Assembly: GCA_030692905.1 (NCBI GenBank)
Contig: JAUYBT010000140.1
Location: 1 to 29,389, forward strand
DNA from: Bacteroidales bacterium
GTDB taxonomy: Bacteria; Bacteroidota; Bacteroidia; Bacteroidales; VadinHA17
Length of the DNA stretch: 29,389 nt
Reading direction: 5' to 3'
Of the stretch, positions 23,498 through 29,389 are shown piece by piece (the stretch's first letter is position 1; each line of letters begins with the position of its first letter). Under the pieces are notes generated by a model. That model was given only the letters and a program-made list of their open reading frames with translations, was not told the DNA's origin and made no database searches. A program made the translations under genes and the position numbers.

Positions 23498-24520
23498 ATG
23501 ATGGAAAAGTTCGATTGGAAAAATCTGCCATTCGGTTATATAAAAACAGATTATAATATTCGTTGTATTTATAAAAACGGGAAATGGGGAAAACTGGAGG
23601 TTTCATCTTCTGAATATATTGATATTCATATAGCTGCAACAGGGTTGCATTATGGGCAGGAGGCTTTTGAAGGACTGAAAGCATATATGGGAAAAGATGG
23701 AAAGATCAGGTTATTCCGCTGGGAGGATAATGCAAAAAGAATGGTTTTTTCTGCCGGGGGTATCAAGATGGCTGCATTTCCGGTAGAGATGTTCGGGGAG
23801 GCTTTGTTTAAGGTGATCCAAATGAATAAAAAATTTGTTCCTCCTTACGGTTCCGGTGCGACATTATATATAAGACCTTTGTTATATGGCAGTAGCGCGG
23901 AGGTTGGTGTCAAACCCGCCTCAGAATATACTTTTCTGGTTTTTGTAACTCCTGTAGGCCCTTATTTCAAAGATGGAATTAAGCCTGTAAATATGCTGAT
24001 CTGCAGAGATGTTGACAGGGCTGCTCCGATGGGAACCGGCATTTACAAAGTTGGAGGTAATTATGCCGCAAGTATGAGAGCTATCATTGCTGCCCGTGAC
24101 GGCGGATATGCCAATACTATTTTCCTTGATGCGAAAGAAAAAAAATATATTGACGAATGTGGTCCGGCTAATTTCTTTGGAATAAAGGAGAACACATACA
24201 TCACACCAAAATCAGAGTCAATATTGAATTCAATTACAAATATGAGTCTGATCGAAATAGCTAAAAGCCTCGGAATGAAAACCGAACGGCGGCAGGTTAC
24301 TGTAGAAGAACTTGCTTCATTTAATGAGACCGGTGCATGTGGTACAGCAGCAGTAATCAGTCCGATTGGGAAAATATTTGATCCTGAAAACAATATGATT
24401 TATGAGTATTGTAAGAATGGAGAGCCGGGCTCTGAAACCATGAAGCTCTATTATAAACTTATTTCGATTCAGAACGGTGATAAACCGGATCCGTTCGGAT
24501 GGGTGTCGATTGTTGATTAA
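23498..24520 (+). CDS. ilvE: Branched-chain amino acid aminotransferase
   Basis: A 340-residue fold-type IV PLP enzyme. LHYGQEAFEGLKAY (50-63) is the substrate/PLP region, Lys184 in GIYKVGGNYAAS is the expected Schiff-base lysine, and ECGPANFFGI plus TGACGTAAVISPIG are the phosphate-binding turns of the eukaryotic-like (BCAT-type) class II enzymes. It interconverts leucine, isoleucine and valine with their 2-oxo acids in the cytoplasm. Two consecutive ATGs (23498, 23501) could start it. No other branched-chain biosynthesis genes are adjacent; ftsX follows after 40 nt. Confidence 0.94.
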   Translation: MMEKFDWKNLPFGYIKTDYNIRCIYKNGKWGKLEVSSSEYIDIHIAATGLHYGQEAFEGLKAYMGKDGKIRLFRWEDNAKRMVFSAGGIKMAAFPVEMFGEALFKVIQMNKKFVPPYGSGATLYIRPLLYGSSAEVGVKPASEYTFLVFVTPVGPYFKDGIKPVNMLICRDVDRAAPMGTGIYKVGGNYAASMRAIIAARDGGYANTIFLDAKEKKYIDECGPANFFGIKENTYITPKSESILNSITNMSLIEIAKSLGMKTERRQVTVEELASFNETGACGTAAVISPIGKIFDPENNMIYEYCKNGEPGSETMKLYYKLISIQNGDKPDPFGWVSIVD

Positions 24521-24560
24521 GGTAACTAGAAAAAGTAAAAAATAAAAGTAAGAAGTAAGG

Positions 24561-25439
24561 GTGAAGAACAAAGAGACAGGATTATCGAAATCACGACTGA
24601 GGAGCTCTTATCTGACTCTTGTAATAAGCGTCTCTCTGGTACTTTTTCTGCTTGGGGTATTAGGCCTTATCCTTATTAATGCCAGGGAATTATCGGATTA
24701 TTTCCGCGAAAGTCTTTCCTTTTCAGTAATGCTTGATGATGAGGCAAAAGAGGCGGATATAAGGATGTTACAGAAAGACCTCGATGCAAAACTTTATGTG
24801 AAATCAACAAAGTATGTTTCAAAAGATGAGGCAGCCGCAAAAATGAAAGTAGACCTCGGGGAGGATTTTATTAATTTTCTTGGGGATAATCCCCTTCCGC
24901 CATCAATTGACGTATACCTATATGCCGGCTATACAAGTCCCGATAGTGTGGTGAAAATTGAAAAGTATGTTCTTGAATATCCCTTTGTAAAAGAGGTTTA
25001 TTATCAGGAGTCTTTACTGTTCCTTATTAACGAAAACGTAAAAAAGATAAGTTTGTTTTTACTGGTTATCAGTTCATTTCTCTTCCTGATAGCTCTGACA
25101 ATCATAAATAATACAATAAGATTATCGGTATATTCCCACAGGTTCCTGATCCGGACAATGCAGCTTGTCGGAGCAACACGGGCATTTATAAGAAGGCCTT
25201 TTCTTGTTCAGAGTGCTTTTCACGGACTGCTGGCAGCACTTATTGCAATGAGTTTATTAATGGGGCTTCTTTATTTAATTGAAAAGGAATTCTTTATGAT
25301 GTTTACCTTTGAAAGCACTAACCTTTTACTCCTTCTTGGAGCTTCTCTCATAATAGTTGGGGTTTTAATAAATATTATTTCAACATTTTTTTCCATTAAC
25401 AGATATTTGAGTATTTCTGAAGACAAACTTTATTATTGA
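24561..25439 (+). CDS. ftsX: Cell division protein FtsX
   Basis: A 292-residue membrane protein starting at GTG (no in-frame ATG precedes the conserved N-terminus). It has four hydrophobic segments at about 17-40, 160-182, 215-238 and 254-280, with the large extracellular domain between the first two (SFSVMLDDEAKEADIRMLQ onward) and RTMQLVGATRAFIRRPFLVQ between the second and third, the FtsX coupling region. With the ATPase FtsE, encoded elsewhere, it controls cell-wall hydrolases at the division site. Just upstream is an A/G-rich stretch with AAGTAAG twice in tandem (24546-24559), which includes the ribosome-binding region. It is followed after 7 nt by DUF3098. Confidence 0.92.
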   Translation: MKNKETGLSKSRLRSSYLTLVISVSLVLFLLGVLGLILINARELSDYFRESLSFSVMLDDEAKEADIRMLQKDLDAKLYVKSTKYVSKDEAAAKMKVDLGEDFINFLGDNPLPPSIDVYLYAGYTSPDSVVKIEKYVLEYPFVKEVYYQESLLFLINENVKKISLFLLVISSFLFLIALTIINNTIRLSVYSHRFLIRTMQLVGATRAFIRRPFLVQSAFHGLLAALIAMSLLMGLLYLIEKEFFMMFTFESTNLLLLLGASLIIVGVLINIISTFFSINRYLSISEDKLYY

Positions 25440-25446
25440 TTATATC

Positions 25447-25704
25447 ATGAGTACAAAAAACGAGAATAAAGACAAATTGAATTTTGCTCTTGGCCGCGAA
25501 AACTATAAACTATTGGCTATTGGATTCGTTATAATAGTGATTGGGTTTTTACTGATGCTTGGTGGCAAATCGGAAAGCCCCGACAAATTCAGTAACGACA
25601 TATTCAGCTTCCGGAGAATAACGCTTGCTCCGATTGTTGTTCTGGCAGGTTTTATATTCGAGATATGGGCAATTATGAAAAAGCCCAAAGACGCTGAGAA
25701 ATAA
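25447..25704 (+). CDS. DUF3098 family small membrane protein
   Basis: An 85-residue protein with a charged N-terminus, membrane segments at about 21-39 and 60-75, and the conserved turn GKSESPDKFSNDIFSFRRITLAP between them. FNFALGRENYKLL-like sequence at 13-22 and this turn identify DUF3098, a family confined largely to Bacteroidota. It sits 7 nt after ftsX and upstream of uppP, its usual place in the phylum. The function is unknown; the company suggests a role in envelope or division. Confidence 0.88.
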   Translation: MSTKNENKDKLNFALGRENYKLLAIGFVIIVIGFLLMLGGKSESPDKFSNDIFSFRRITLAPIVVLAGFIFEIWAIMKKPKDAEK

Positions 25705-25709
25705 TAGAC

Positions 25710-25786
25710 AGTCGGAAGCGGGAAGTCTGAAGTCGGAAGATAAGACAATCTCAGGTCTTCGGACTTCTGACTTCGGTCTTCGGTCT
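25710..25786. repeat. Inverted array of CNGAAGT heptamers
   Basis: The left arm (25710-25740) contains four 7-bp units (CGGAAGC, GGGAAGT, CTGAAGT, CGGAAGA); the right arm (25756-25786) carries four units in the opposite orientation. The arms match at 24 of 31 positions around a 15-nt loop (25741-25755). The array fills most of the gap between DUF3098 and uppP. The same heptamer forms the direct array at 84-118. Confidence 0.85.
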
Positions 25787-25824
25787 CCTAACGGAGGTTC
25801 TAATAACGTAATAATTGATTAAAC

Positions 25825-26616
25825 ATGAATTGGTTTGAAGCAATGGTTCTTGGTCTGATCCAGGGGCTTACTGAGTTTTTACCTGTCAGCAGTTCGGGGC
25901 ATCTGGAACTAGGGAAGTACTTGTTCGGAATGGATCATGAGGCAAATTTTTATTTTTCCATAGCGGTACATGGAGCAACAGTTTTAAGCACAATCGTAGT
26001 TTTATGGAAGGAAATAGCCGGATTATTTAAAGGATTTTTCAAGATCCGGTTGAACGAAGAGACCAGCTATGTTCTTAAGATTTTTGTCTCAATGATCCCG
26101 GTTGGGATAGCCGGGTTCTTTTTAAAAGATATTGCCGAAAATTTTTTTACAGGCAATATGATTTCACTCGGGATTGAATTCATGATCACAGCATTCCTGC
26201 TGTTCCTGACTTTAGTTATAAAGCCGAAAGAGAGGCCGATAGGATTTATTGATTCTTTTATTGTCGGTATAGCACAGGCTATTGCGATTCTGCCGGGTAT
26301 TTCCCGGTCAGGTGCCACTATTGCTACCGGAATGATGATAGGCAATAAGAAATCGGATATTGCAAAATTTTCTTTTCTTATGGTGTTGATCCCGATAGTT
26401 GGTGCGAACCTGGTTGAAATGAAAACAGGTGATTTTTCAACGGAAGGGACATCTTTTTTGGTCATCTTAACCGGATTTGTCGTAGCCTTTTTATCGGGTT
26501 ATTTTGCTTGCAAATGGATGATAAATCTTGTCAAAAAGGGAAATCTGGTTTGGTTTGCGGTTTATTGCGTAATTGTTGGGATTTTTTCAATCTTATTAGG
26601 GTTGCATGTTATCTGA
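25825..26616 (+). CDS. uppP: Undecaprenyl-diphosphatase UppP (BacA)
   Basis: A 263-residue polytopic membrane protein. GLTEFLPVSSSGHL (14-27) with Glu17, Ser23 and His26, and LPGISRSGATI (156-166) with Arg161, are the two conserved active-site boxes. It removes a phosphate from undecaprenyl diphosphate outside the membrane so the carrier can be reused for peptidoglycan and polysaccharide synthesis, and gives bacitracin tolerance. The 3' end overlaps truB by 11 nt, a sign of co-translation. The region before the start is separated from DUF3098 by the heptamer hairpin. Confidence 0.95.
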   Translation: MNWFEAMVLGLIQGLTEFLPVSSSGHLELGKYLFGMDHEANFYFSIAVHGATVLSTIVVLWKEIAGLFKGFFKIRLNEETSYVLKIFVSMIPVGIAGFFLKDIAENFFTGNMISLGIEFMITAFLLFLTLVIKPKERPIGFIDSFIVGIAQAIAILPGISRSGATIATGMMIGNKKSDIAKFSFLMVLIPIVGANLVEMKTGDFSTEGTSFLVILTGFVVAFLSGYFACKWMINLVKKGNLVWFAVYCVIVGIFSILLGLHVI

Positions 26617-27316
26617 AAAAGTGACGGTTTTTGAAGAAGGCCAGGTTTTATTATTTAATAAGCCTGTCTATTGGACCTCTTTTGATCTGGTAAACAAAGT
26701 GCGGATTATGATCCGGAGCGCTTTCGGGATCAAAAAAATAAAGGTTGGTCATGCCGGTACATTAGATCCTCTTGCCAGCGGACTATTGATAATTTGTACA
26801 GGCAGAGCGACCAAAAAAATTGATGAGTTCCGCGACCTGGATAAAGAATACGTAGCAACATTTCACCTGGGAGAGACCACCCCCTCTTTTGATCTTGAAA
26901 CGGAGACAGATAATCAGTATCCGACAGATCATATTTCAGAGGAGTTTGTCAGAGAAACACTGGTTAGTTTCTTAGGAGAGCAGAAGCAGCTCCCTCCGAT
27001 GTACTCTGCAAAGCTGATAGCTGGTAAAAGAGCGTATGAATTTGCCAGGAAAGGGATACAGAAAGAACTTGAGCCTGTTACTGTTTTTTTCAGGGAAATT
27101 GAACTGCTCTCTTTTGGTGTTCCTGAAACAAAAATCAGACTTGTGTGCAGTAAGGGAACATATATCAGATCATTTGCAAGGGATTTTGGGCTGGCATTAA
27201 AAAGCGGGAGTTATTTATCTGCTCTTGAGAGGACTGCAATCGGCTCTTATCGCGTGAGCAAAGCTTACGATTTGGAAAAATTTAAAGAATACGTTGAACA
27301 AATGCAACAAAATTGA
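26606..27316 (+). CDS. truB: tRNA pseudouridine synthase B
   Basis: A 236-residue protein. LLFNKPVYWTSFDLVNKVR (15-33) and GHAGTLDPLASGLL (48-61), with catalytic Asp54, are the TruB signatures; LPPMYSAKLIAGKRAYEFAR follows as expected. It makes pseudouridine 55 in the T loop of tRNAs. It is short because it lacks the C-terminal PUA-like domain, as in many Bacteroidota. The start overlaps uppP by 11 nt, and queA follows 54 nt later. Confidence 0.95.
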   Translation: MLSEKVTVFEEGQVLLFNKPVYWTSFDLVNKVRIMIRSAFGIKKIKVGHAGTLDPLASGLLIICTGRATKKIDEFRDLDKEYVATFHLGETTPSFDLETETDNQYPTDHISEEFVRETLVSFLGEQKQLPPMYSAKLIAGKRAYEFARKGIQKELEPVTVFFREIELLSFGVPETKIRLVCSKGTYIRSFARDFGLALKSGSYLSALERTAIGSYRVSKAYDLEKFKEYVEQMQQN

Positions 27317-27370
27317 TATTTATACGTATAAAGGAACTCTTTAAATTCATAATGATTATATATTTAGTTT

Positions 27371-28420
27371 ATGAAATTATCACAATTCAGGTACCATTTG
27401 CCACCGGAACTTATTGCTCTGTATCCTTCTGAGATCAGGGATGAATCGAGGTTATTGGTTGTTAACAGGAAAAACGGGGAGTTTCAACACAGGATATTTA
27501 AGGATATCACTGAATATTTTAACGAAAAAGATGTATTGGTTTTCAATAATACAAAGGTTTTCCCGGCAAGGTTATATGGCAATAAAGAGAAAACAGGAGC
27601 TGAGATTGAGGTCTTTTTATTACGGGAGTTGAACAAGGAGCAGCGTTTGTGGGATGTGTTGGTTGACCCGGCAAGGAAGATAAGAATCGGTAATAAACTA
27701 TATTTCGGGGAAGACGACCTTCTGATTGCGGAGGTCATCGATAATACAACTTCCAGGGGCAGGACGCTGAGGTTCCTGTTCGACGGAACCTACGAGGAGT
27801 TTAAGCATACATTGTACAGCCTTGGAGAGACACCTCTCCCAAAGTTTATCAACAGGCCGGTTGAGCCGGAAGATAATGAAAGATATCAGACAATTTTTGC
27901 CAAGCATGAGGGGGCCGTTGCTGCACCCACGGCAGGATTGCATTTCAGCAGGGAGTTACTAAAGAAGCTTGAGATTTTAGGTGTTGAATTTGCCGAGATA
28001 ACACTTCATGTGGGTTTGGGTAATTTCAGAAGTGTTGATGTGGAAGATCTCACCAAACATAAAGTCGATTCGGAGAGGATCAGGATTACCGATGACTGTG
28101 TTGAAATTGTAAATAAAGCCAAGGATAATAAGTACAAGATTTGTGCTGTTGGTACTACAGTTGTCAGGACACTGGAGAGTTCCGTTTCTACCGATGGTTA
28201 CCTGAAACCGTATGATGGCTGGACAAATAAATTTATATTTCCTCCTTATGAGTTTAAGGTACCAGATATGATGATTAGTAATTTTCATCTGCCGTATTCC
28301 ACGCTGCTGATGATGGTATCGGCGTTTGCGGGGTATGATCTGCTCTTTGACGCATATAAAACAGCCGTTAAGGAGAAGTACAGGTTTGGTACCTATGGCG
28401 ATGCCATGCTTATCATATAA
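27371..28420 (+). CDS. queA: S-adenosylmethionine:tRNA ribosyltransferase-isomerase
   Basis: A 349-residue protein of standard length. LIALYPSEIRDESRLLVV (14-31), VFNNTKVFPARL (57-68), APTAGLHFS in the middle and MISNFHLPYSTLLMMVSAFAG near the C-terminus are conserved QueA blocks. It transfers the ribosyl part of SAM to preQ1 at position 34 of GUN tRNAs, giving epoxyqueuosine. It closes the ftsX-DUF3098-uppP-truB-queA block. One of its tRNA substrates, tRNA-Asn(GTT), is encoded at 9691. Confidence 0.95.
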   Translation: MKLSQFRYHLPPELIALYPSEIRDESRLLVVNRKNGEFQHRIFKDITEYFNEKDVLVFNNTKVFPARLYGNKEKTGAEIEVFLLRELNKEQRLWDVLVDPARKIRIGNKLYFGEDDLLIAEVIDNTTSRGRTLRFLFDGTYEEFKHTLYSLGETPLPKFINRPVEPEDNERYQTIFAKHEGAVAAPTAGLHFSRELLKKLEILGVEFAEITLHVGLGNFRSVDVEDLTKHKVDSERIRITDDCVEIVNKAKDNKYKICAVGTTVVRTLESSVSTDGYLKPYDGWTNKFIFPPYEFKVPDMMISNFHLPYSTLLMMVSAFAGYDLLFDAYKTAVKEKYRFGTYGDAMLII

Positions 28421-28439
28421 GTATTAATCTTTACGCTGT

Positions 28440-28619
28440 CTATTGTCCTGTCAATTGATAATCACGGATCAATAGTCCTGGTGAAAGGTTTAATCGTGTT
28501 GTTAAGTTGCGAATCATTTCAACAGTCAATTTGCGTTTACGATTAAGAACTTCTGAAACCCTGCTTTTTCCACCTATTACATCAACCAGGTCAATTTGTT
28601 TTAATTGCATTTCTTCCAT
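28440..28619 (-). pseudogene. Truncated HigA-like antitoxin (helix-turn-helix remnant)
   Basis: From ATG 28619 to TAG 28440 the minus strand encodes 59 residues beginning MEEMQLKQIDLVDVIGGKSR and continuing VSEVLNRKRKLTVEMIRNL. This is the xre-type helix-turn-helix of HigA-class antitoxins (the larger COG5499-like form). The frame extends back a few codons (SQSKIR, as family members have) to a stop near 28670, but the usual 50-70 residue N-terminal domain is missing, and no HigB toxin is next to it. It could still be expressed as a short DNA-binding protein. It is divergent from the MntA gene. Confidence 0.7.
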
Positions 28620-28656
28620 CCTGATCTTTGATTGACTAAAACAAGAGACACTAACA

Positions 28657-28686
28657 TTGCCGAATGATCAATTTTTAATAGATTTG
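28657..28686 (+). promoter_or_regulatory. Promoter of the MntA-like gene
   Basis: TTG (28657-28659), a 19-nt spacer and a perfect TAGATTTG (28679-28686) match the Bacteroidota consensus. Transcription would start near 28693, only about 9 nt before ATG 28702. It overlaps the 5' side of the truncated HigA frame. Confidence 0.6.
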
Positions 28687-28701
28687 TAGAAAACATCTCA
28701 A

Positions 28702-28986
28702 ATGGACCAATCTAAGATTAAAAATATAATCTTGAGTCACTTAAAAGAGTACAATCCTATAAAGGTTGGTATTTTTGGATCTTTTGCCAGAGGAGATAAT
28801 AAAAAAGGTAGCGATATTGATATTCTTGTTGAGTTTAAAGAATCCCCTTCTTTGTTAACCCTGATCAAGTTAGAAAATGACCTGTCCGAAATCCTTGGGA
28901 TTAAAGTTGATCTTGTAACTACAGGGGCTATTAGAAATAAAAGAATCAAAAAAAGTATTAAGAAAGACCTCATTAATATACTGTAA
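28702..28986 (+). CDS. mntA: MntA-like minimal nucleotidyltransferase (antitoxin of a HEPN/MNT pair)
   Basis: A 94-residue protein. Gly26-Ser27, ten residues, then Asp38-x-Asp40 is the GSx10DxD signature of minimal nucleotidyltransferases (IFGSFARGDNKKGSDIDILV), and a third acidic residue follows in VDLVTT. In characterised pairs MntA AMPylates a tyrosine of the HEPN toxin HepT and neutralises it. The gene appears intact with a good promoter. Its TAA overlaps the ATG of the toxin frame by one base (TAATG), as in functional pairs, but that toxin frame is broken. Confidence 0.9.
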   Translation: MDQSKIKNIILSHLKEYNPIKVGIFGSFARGDNKKGSDIDILVEFKESPSLLTLIKLENDLSEILGIKVDLVTTGAIRNKRIKKSIKKDLINIL

Positions 28987-29202
28987 TGATTAAGGACGAT
29001 CTGGCATATATTGACCATATTCTTGATTGTATTCGAAAAATAAATGAGTTTAGTAACGGATTGTCTTTAAAAGAATTTAAGACTAACGAAGCGGGATAAA
29101 CTCATCCATGACTATTTAGGTGTAGATGTAACTGTTGTCTGGAAAACAATCAAGGAAGATATTCCAACTCTTGAGAAACTTATAAGCGAGATAAGTAAAT
29201 AA
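28986..29202 (+). pseudogene. hepT: HepT-like HEPN (DUF86) toxin, internally deleted and frameshifted
   Basis: ATG 28986 opens a frame of 37 residues (MIKDDLAYIDHILDCIRKIN and on to FKTNEAG), matching the first helices of HepT, and ends at TAA 29097-29099. In the +1 frame from 29092 the C-terminal part follows: RDKLIHDYLGVDV, then VVWKTIKEDIPTLEKLI, ending at TAA 29200-29202. RDKLIHDY is the Rx4HxY active-site and AMPylation motif. About 40 residues that normally lie between the two parts are absent, and the join is out of frame, so no active toxin can be made. Confidence 0.85.
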
Positions 29203-29266
29203 GAACTGGTGCTAAAAACAAGTTGGGCAAGTCTTTTTTTTATTAAAGACATAAAACATTAAAATT

Positions 29267-29389
29267 ATGGAAAAGAATCCCCGTCGTGAATTCCTGAAAA
29301 AAAGCCTTGCCGGCATATCTGCTGCAACACTTTTACCCGGTTTTGTAAGTGCATCAGTAACCGGTGTGGTTTCAAAACTGAACAGTCAG
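29267..29389 (+). CDS. Tat-signal protein, 5' end only
   Basis: ATG 29267 opens a frame that runs off the right edge after 41 residues. It begins MEKNPRREFLKKSLAGISAA followed by a hydrophobic stretch and a likely cleavage region (VSASV). RREFLKKS is a twin-arginine signal like those of the Gfo/Idh/MocA protein at 14265. The mature domain is outside the window, so the function cannot be assigned; Tat-exported dehydrogenases, sulfatases or gluconolactonases with such leaders are all common in this phylum. Confidence 0.75.
   Translation, partial: MEKNPRREFLKKSLAGISAATLLPGFVSASVTGVVSKLNSQ

Overview
The window looks like a piece of a Bacteroidota chromosome, probably a Bacteroidales or Marinilabiliales-type environmental lineage. 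Pointers are a PorZ-type component of the type IX secretion system with a C-terminal sorting domain, a DUF3098 gene in an ftsX-DUF3098-uppP-truB-queA block, a bacterial GH3-family protein, Tat-signal oxidoreductases and isomerases, weak Shine-Dalgarno sites, and promoters that match the Bacteroidota pattern TTG-N19/20-TAnnTTTG. Most of the window is chromosomal core. No integrase, transposase, CRISPR array or rRNA is visible.

Layout. 1-631: the 3' part of a family 2 glycosyltransferase gene carrying an in-frame heptamer array and two palindromic repeats, one of which supplies the stop codon. 785-6222: a co-directional cluster of an outer-membrane-type beta-barrel protein, an Fe-S old-yellow-enzyme-like flavoprotein, a fumarate-reductase-like FAD protein and a short-chain dehydrogenase, with a convergent Tat-signal TIM-barrel isomerase (6375-7262, minus). 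7563-9347 (minus): a long-chain acyl-CoA ligase. 9691-9764 (minus): tRNA-Asn(GTT), whose promoter abuts that of a PfkB-family (adenosine-kinase-like) gene. 10872-12590: a GT39-type membrane glycosyltransferase that overlaps a GtrA protein tail to tail.

12580-23317 is a long minus-strand run, in transcription order rdgB, porZ, recO, GH3, deoxynucleoside kinase, M16 zinc protease, Gfo/Idh/MocA oxidoreductase, GtrA. A compact intergenic region (23318-23497) with back-to-back promoters separates it from a plus-strand run: branched-chain aminotransferase, ftsX, DUF3098, uppP, truB, queA. Between the queA end and the right edge lies a small toxin-antitoxin graveyard: a truncated HigA-like antitoxin (minus), an intact MntA-like nucleotidyltransferase, and a HepT-like HEPN toxin gene broken by an internal deletion and frameshift. 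A Tat-signal protein runs off the right edge.

Most notable: (1) a 7-bp repeat family (consensus CNGAAGT) found in frame inside the glycosyltransferase gene, where copy-number change would shift the frame, and again as an inverted array between DUF3098 and uppP; (2) the MntA/HepT locus that kept its antitoxin and promoter but lost its toxin, next to a HigA remnant; (3) an uncharacterised redox gene cluster with an outer-membrane protein. All assignments come from reading the sequence and recalled family knowledge; no database search was run.
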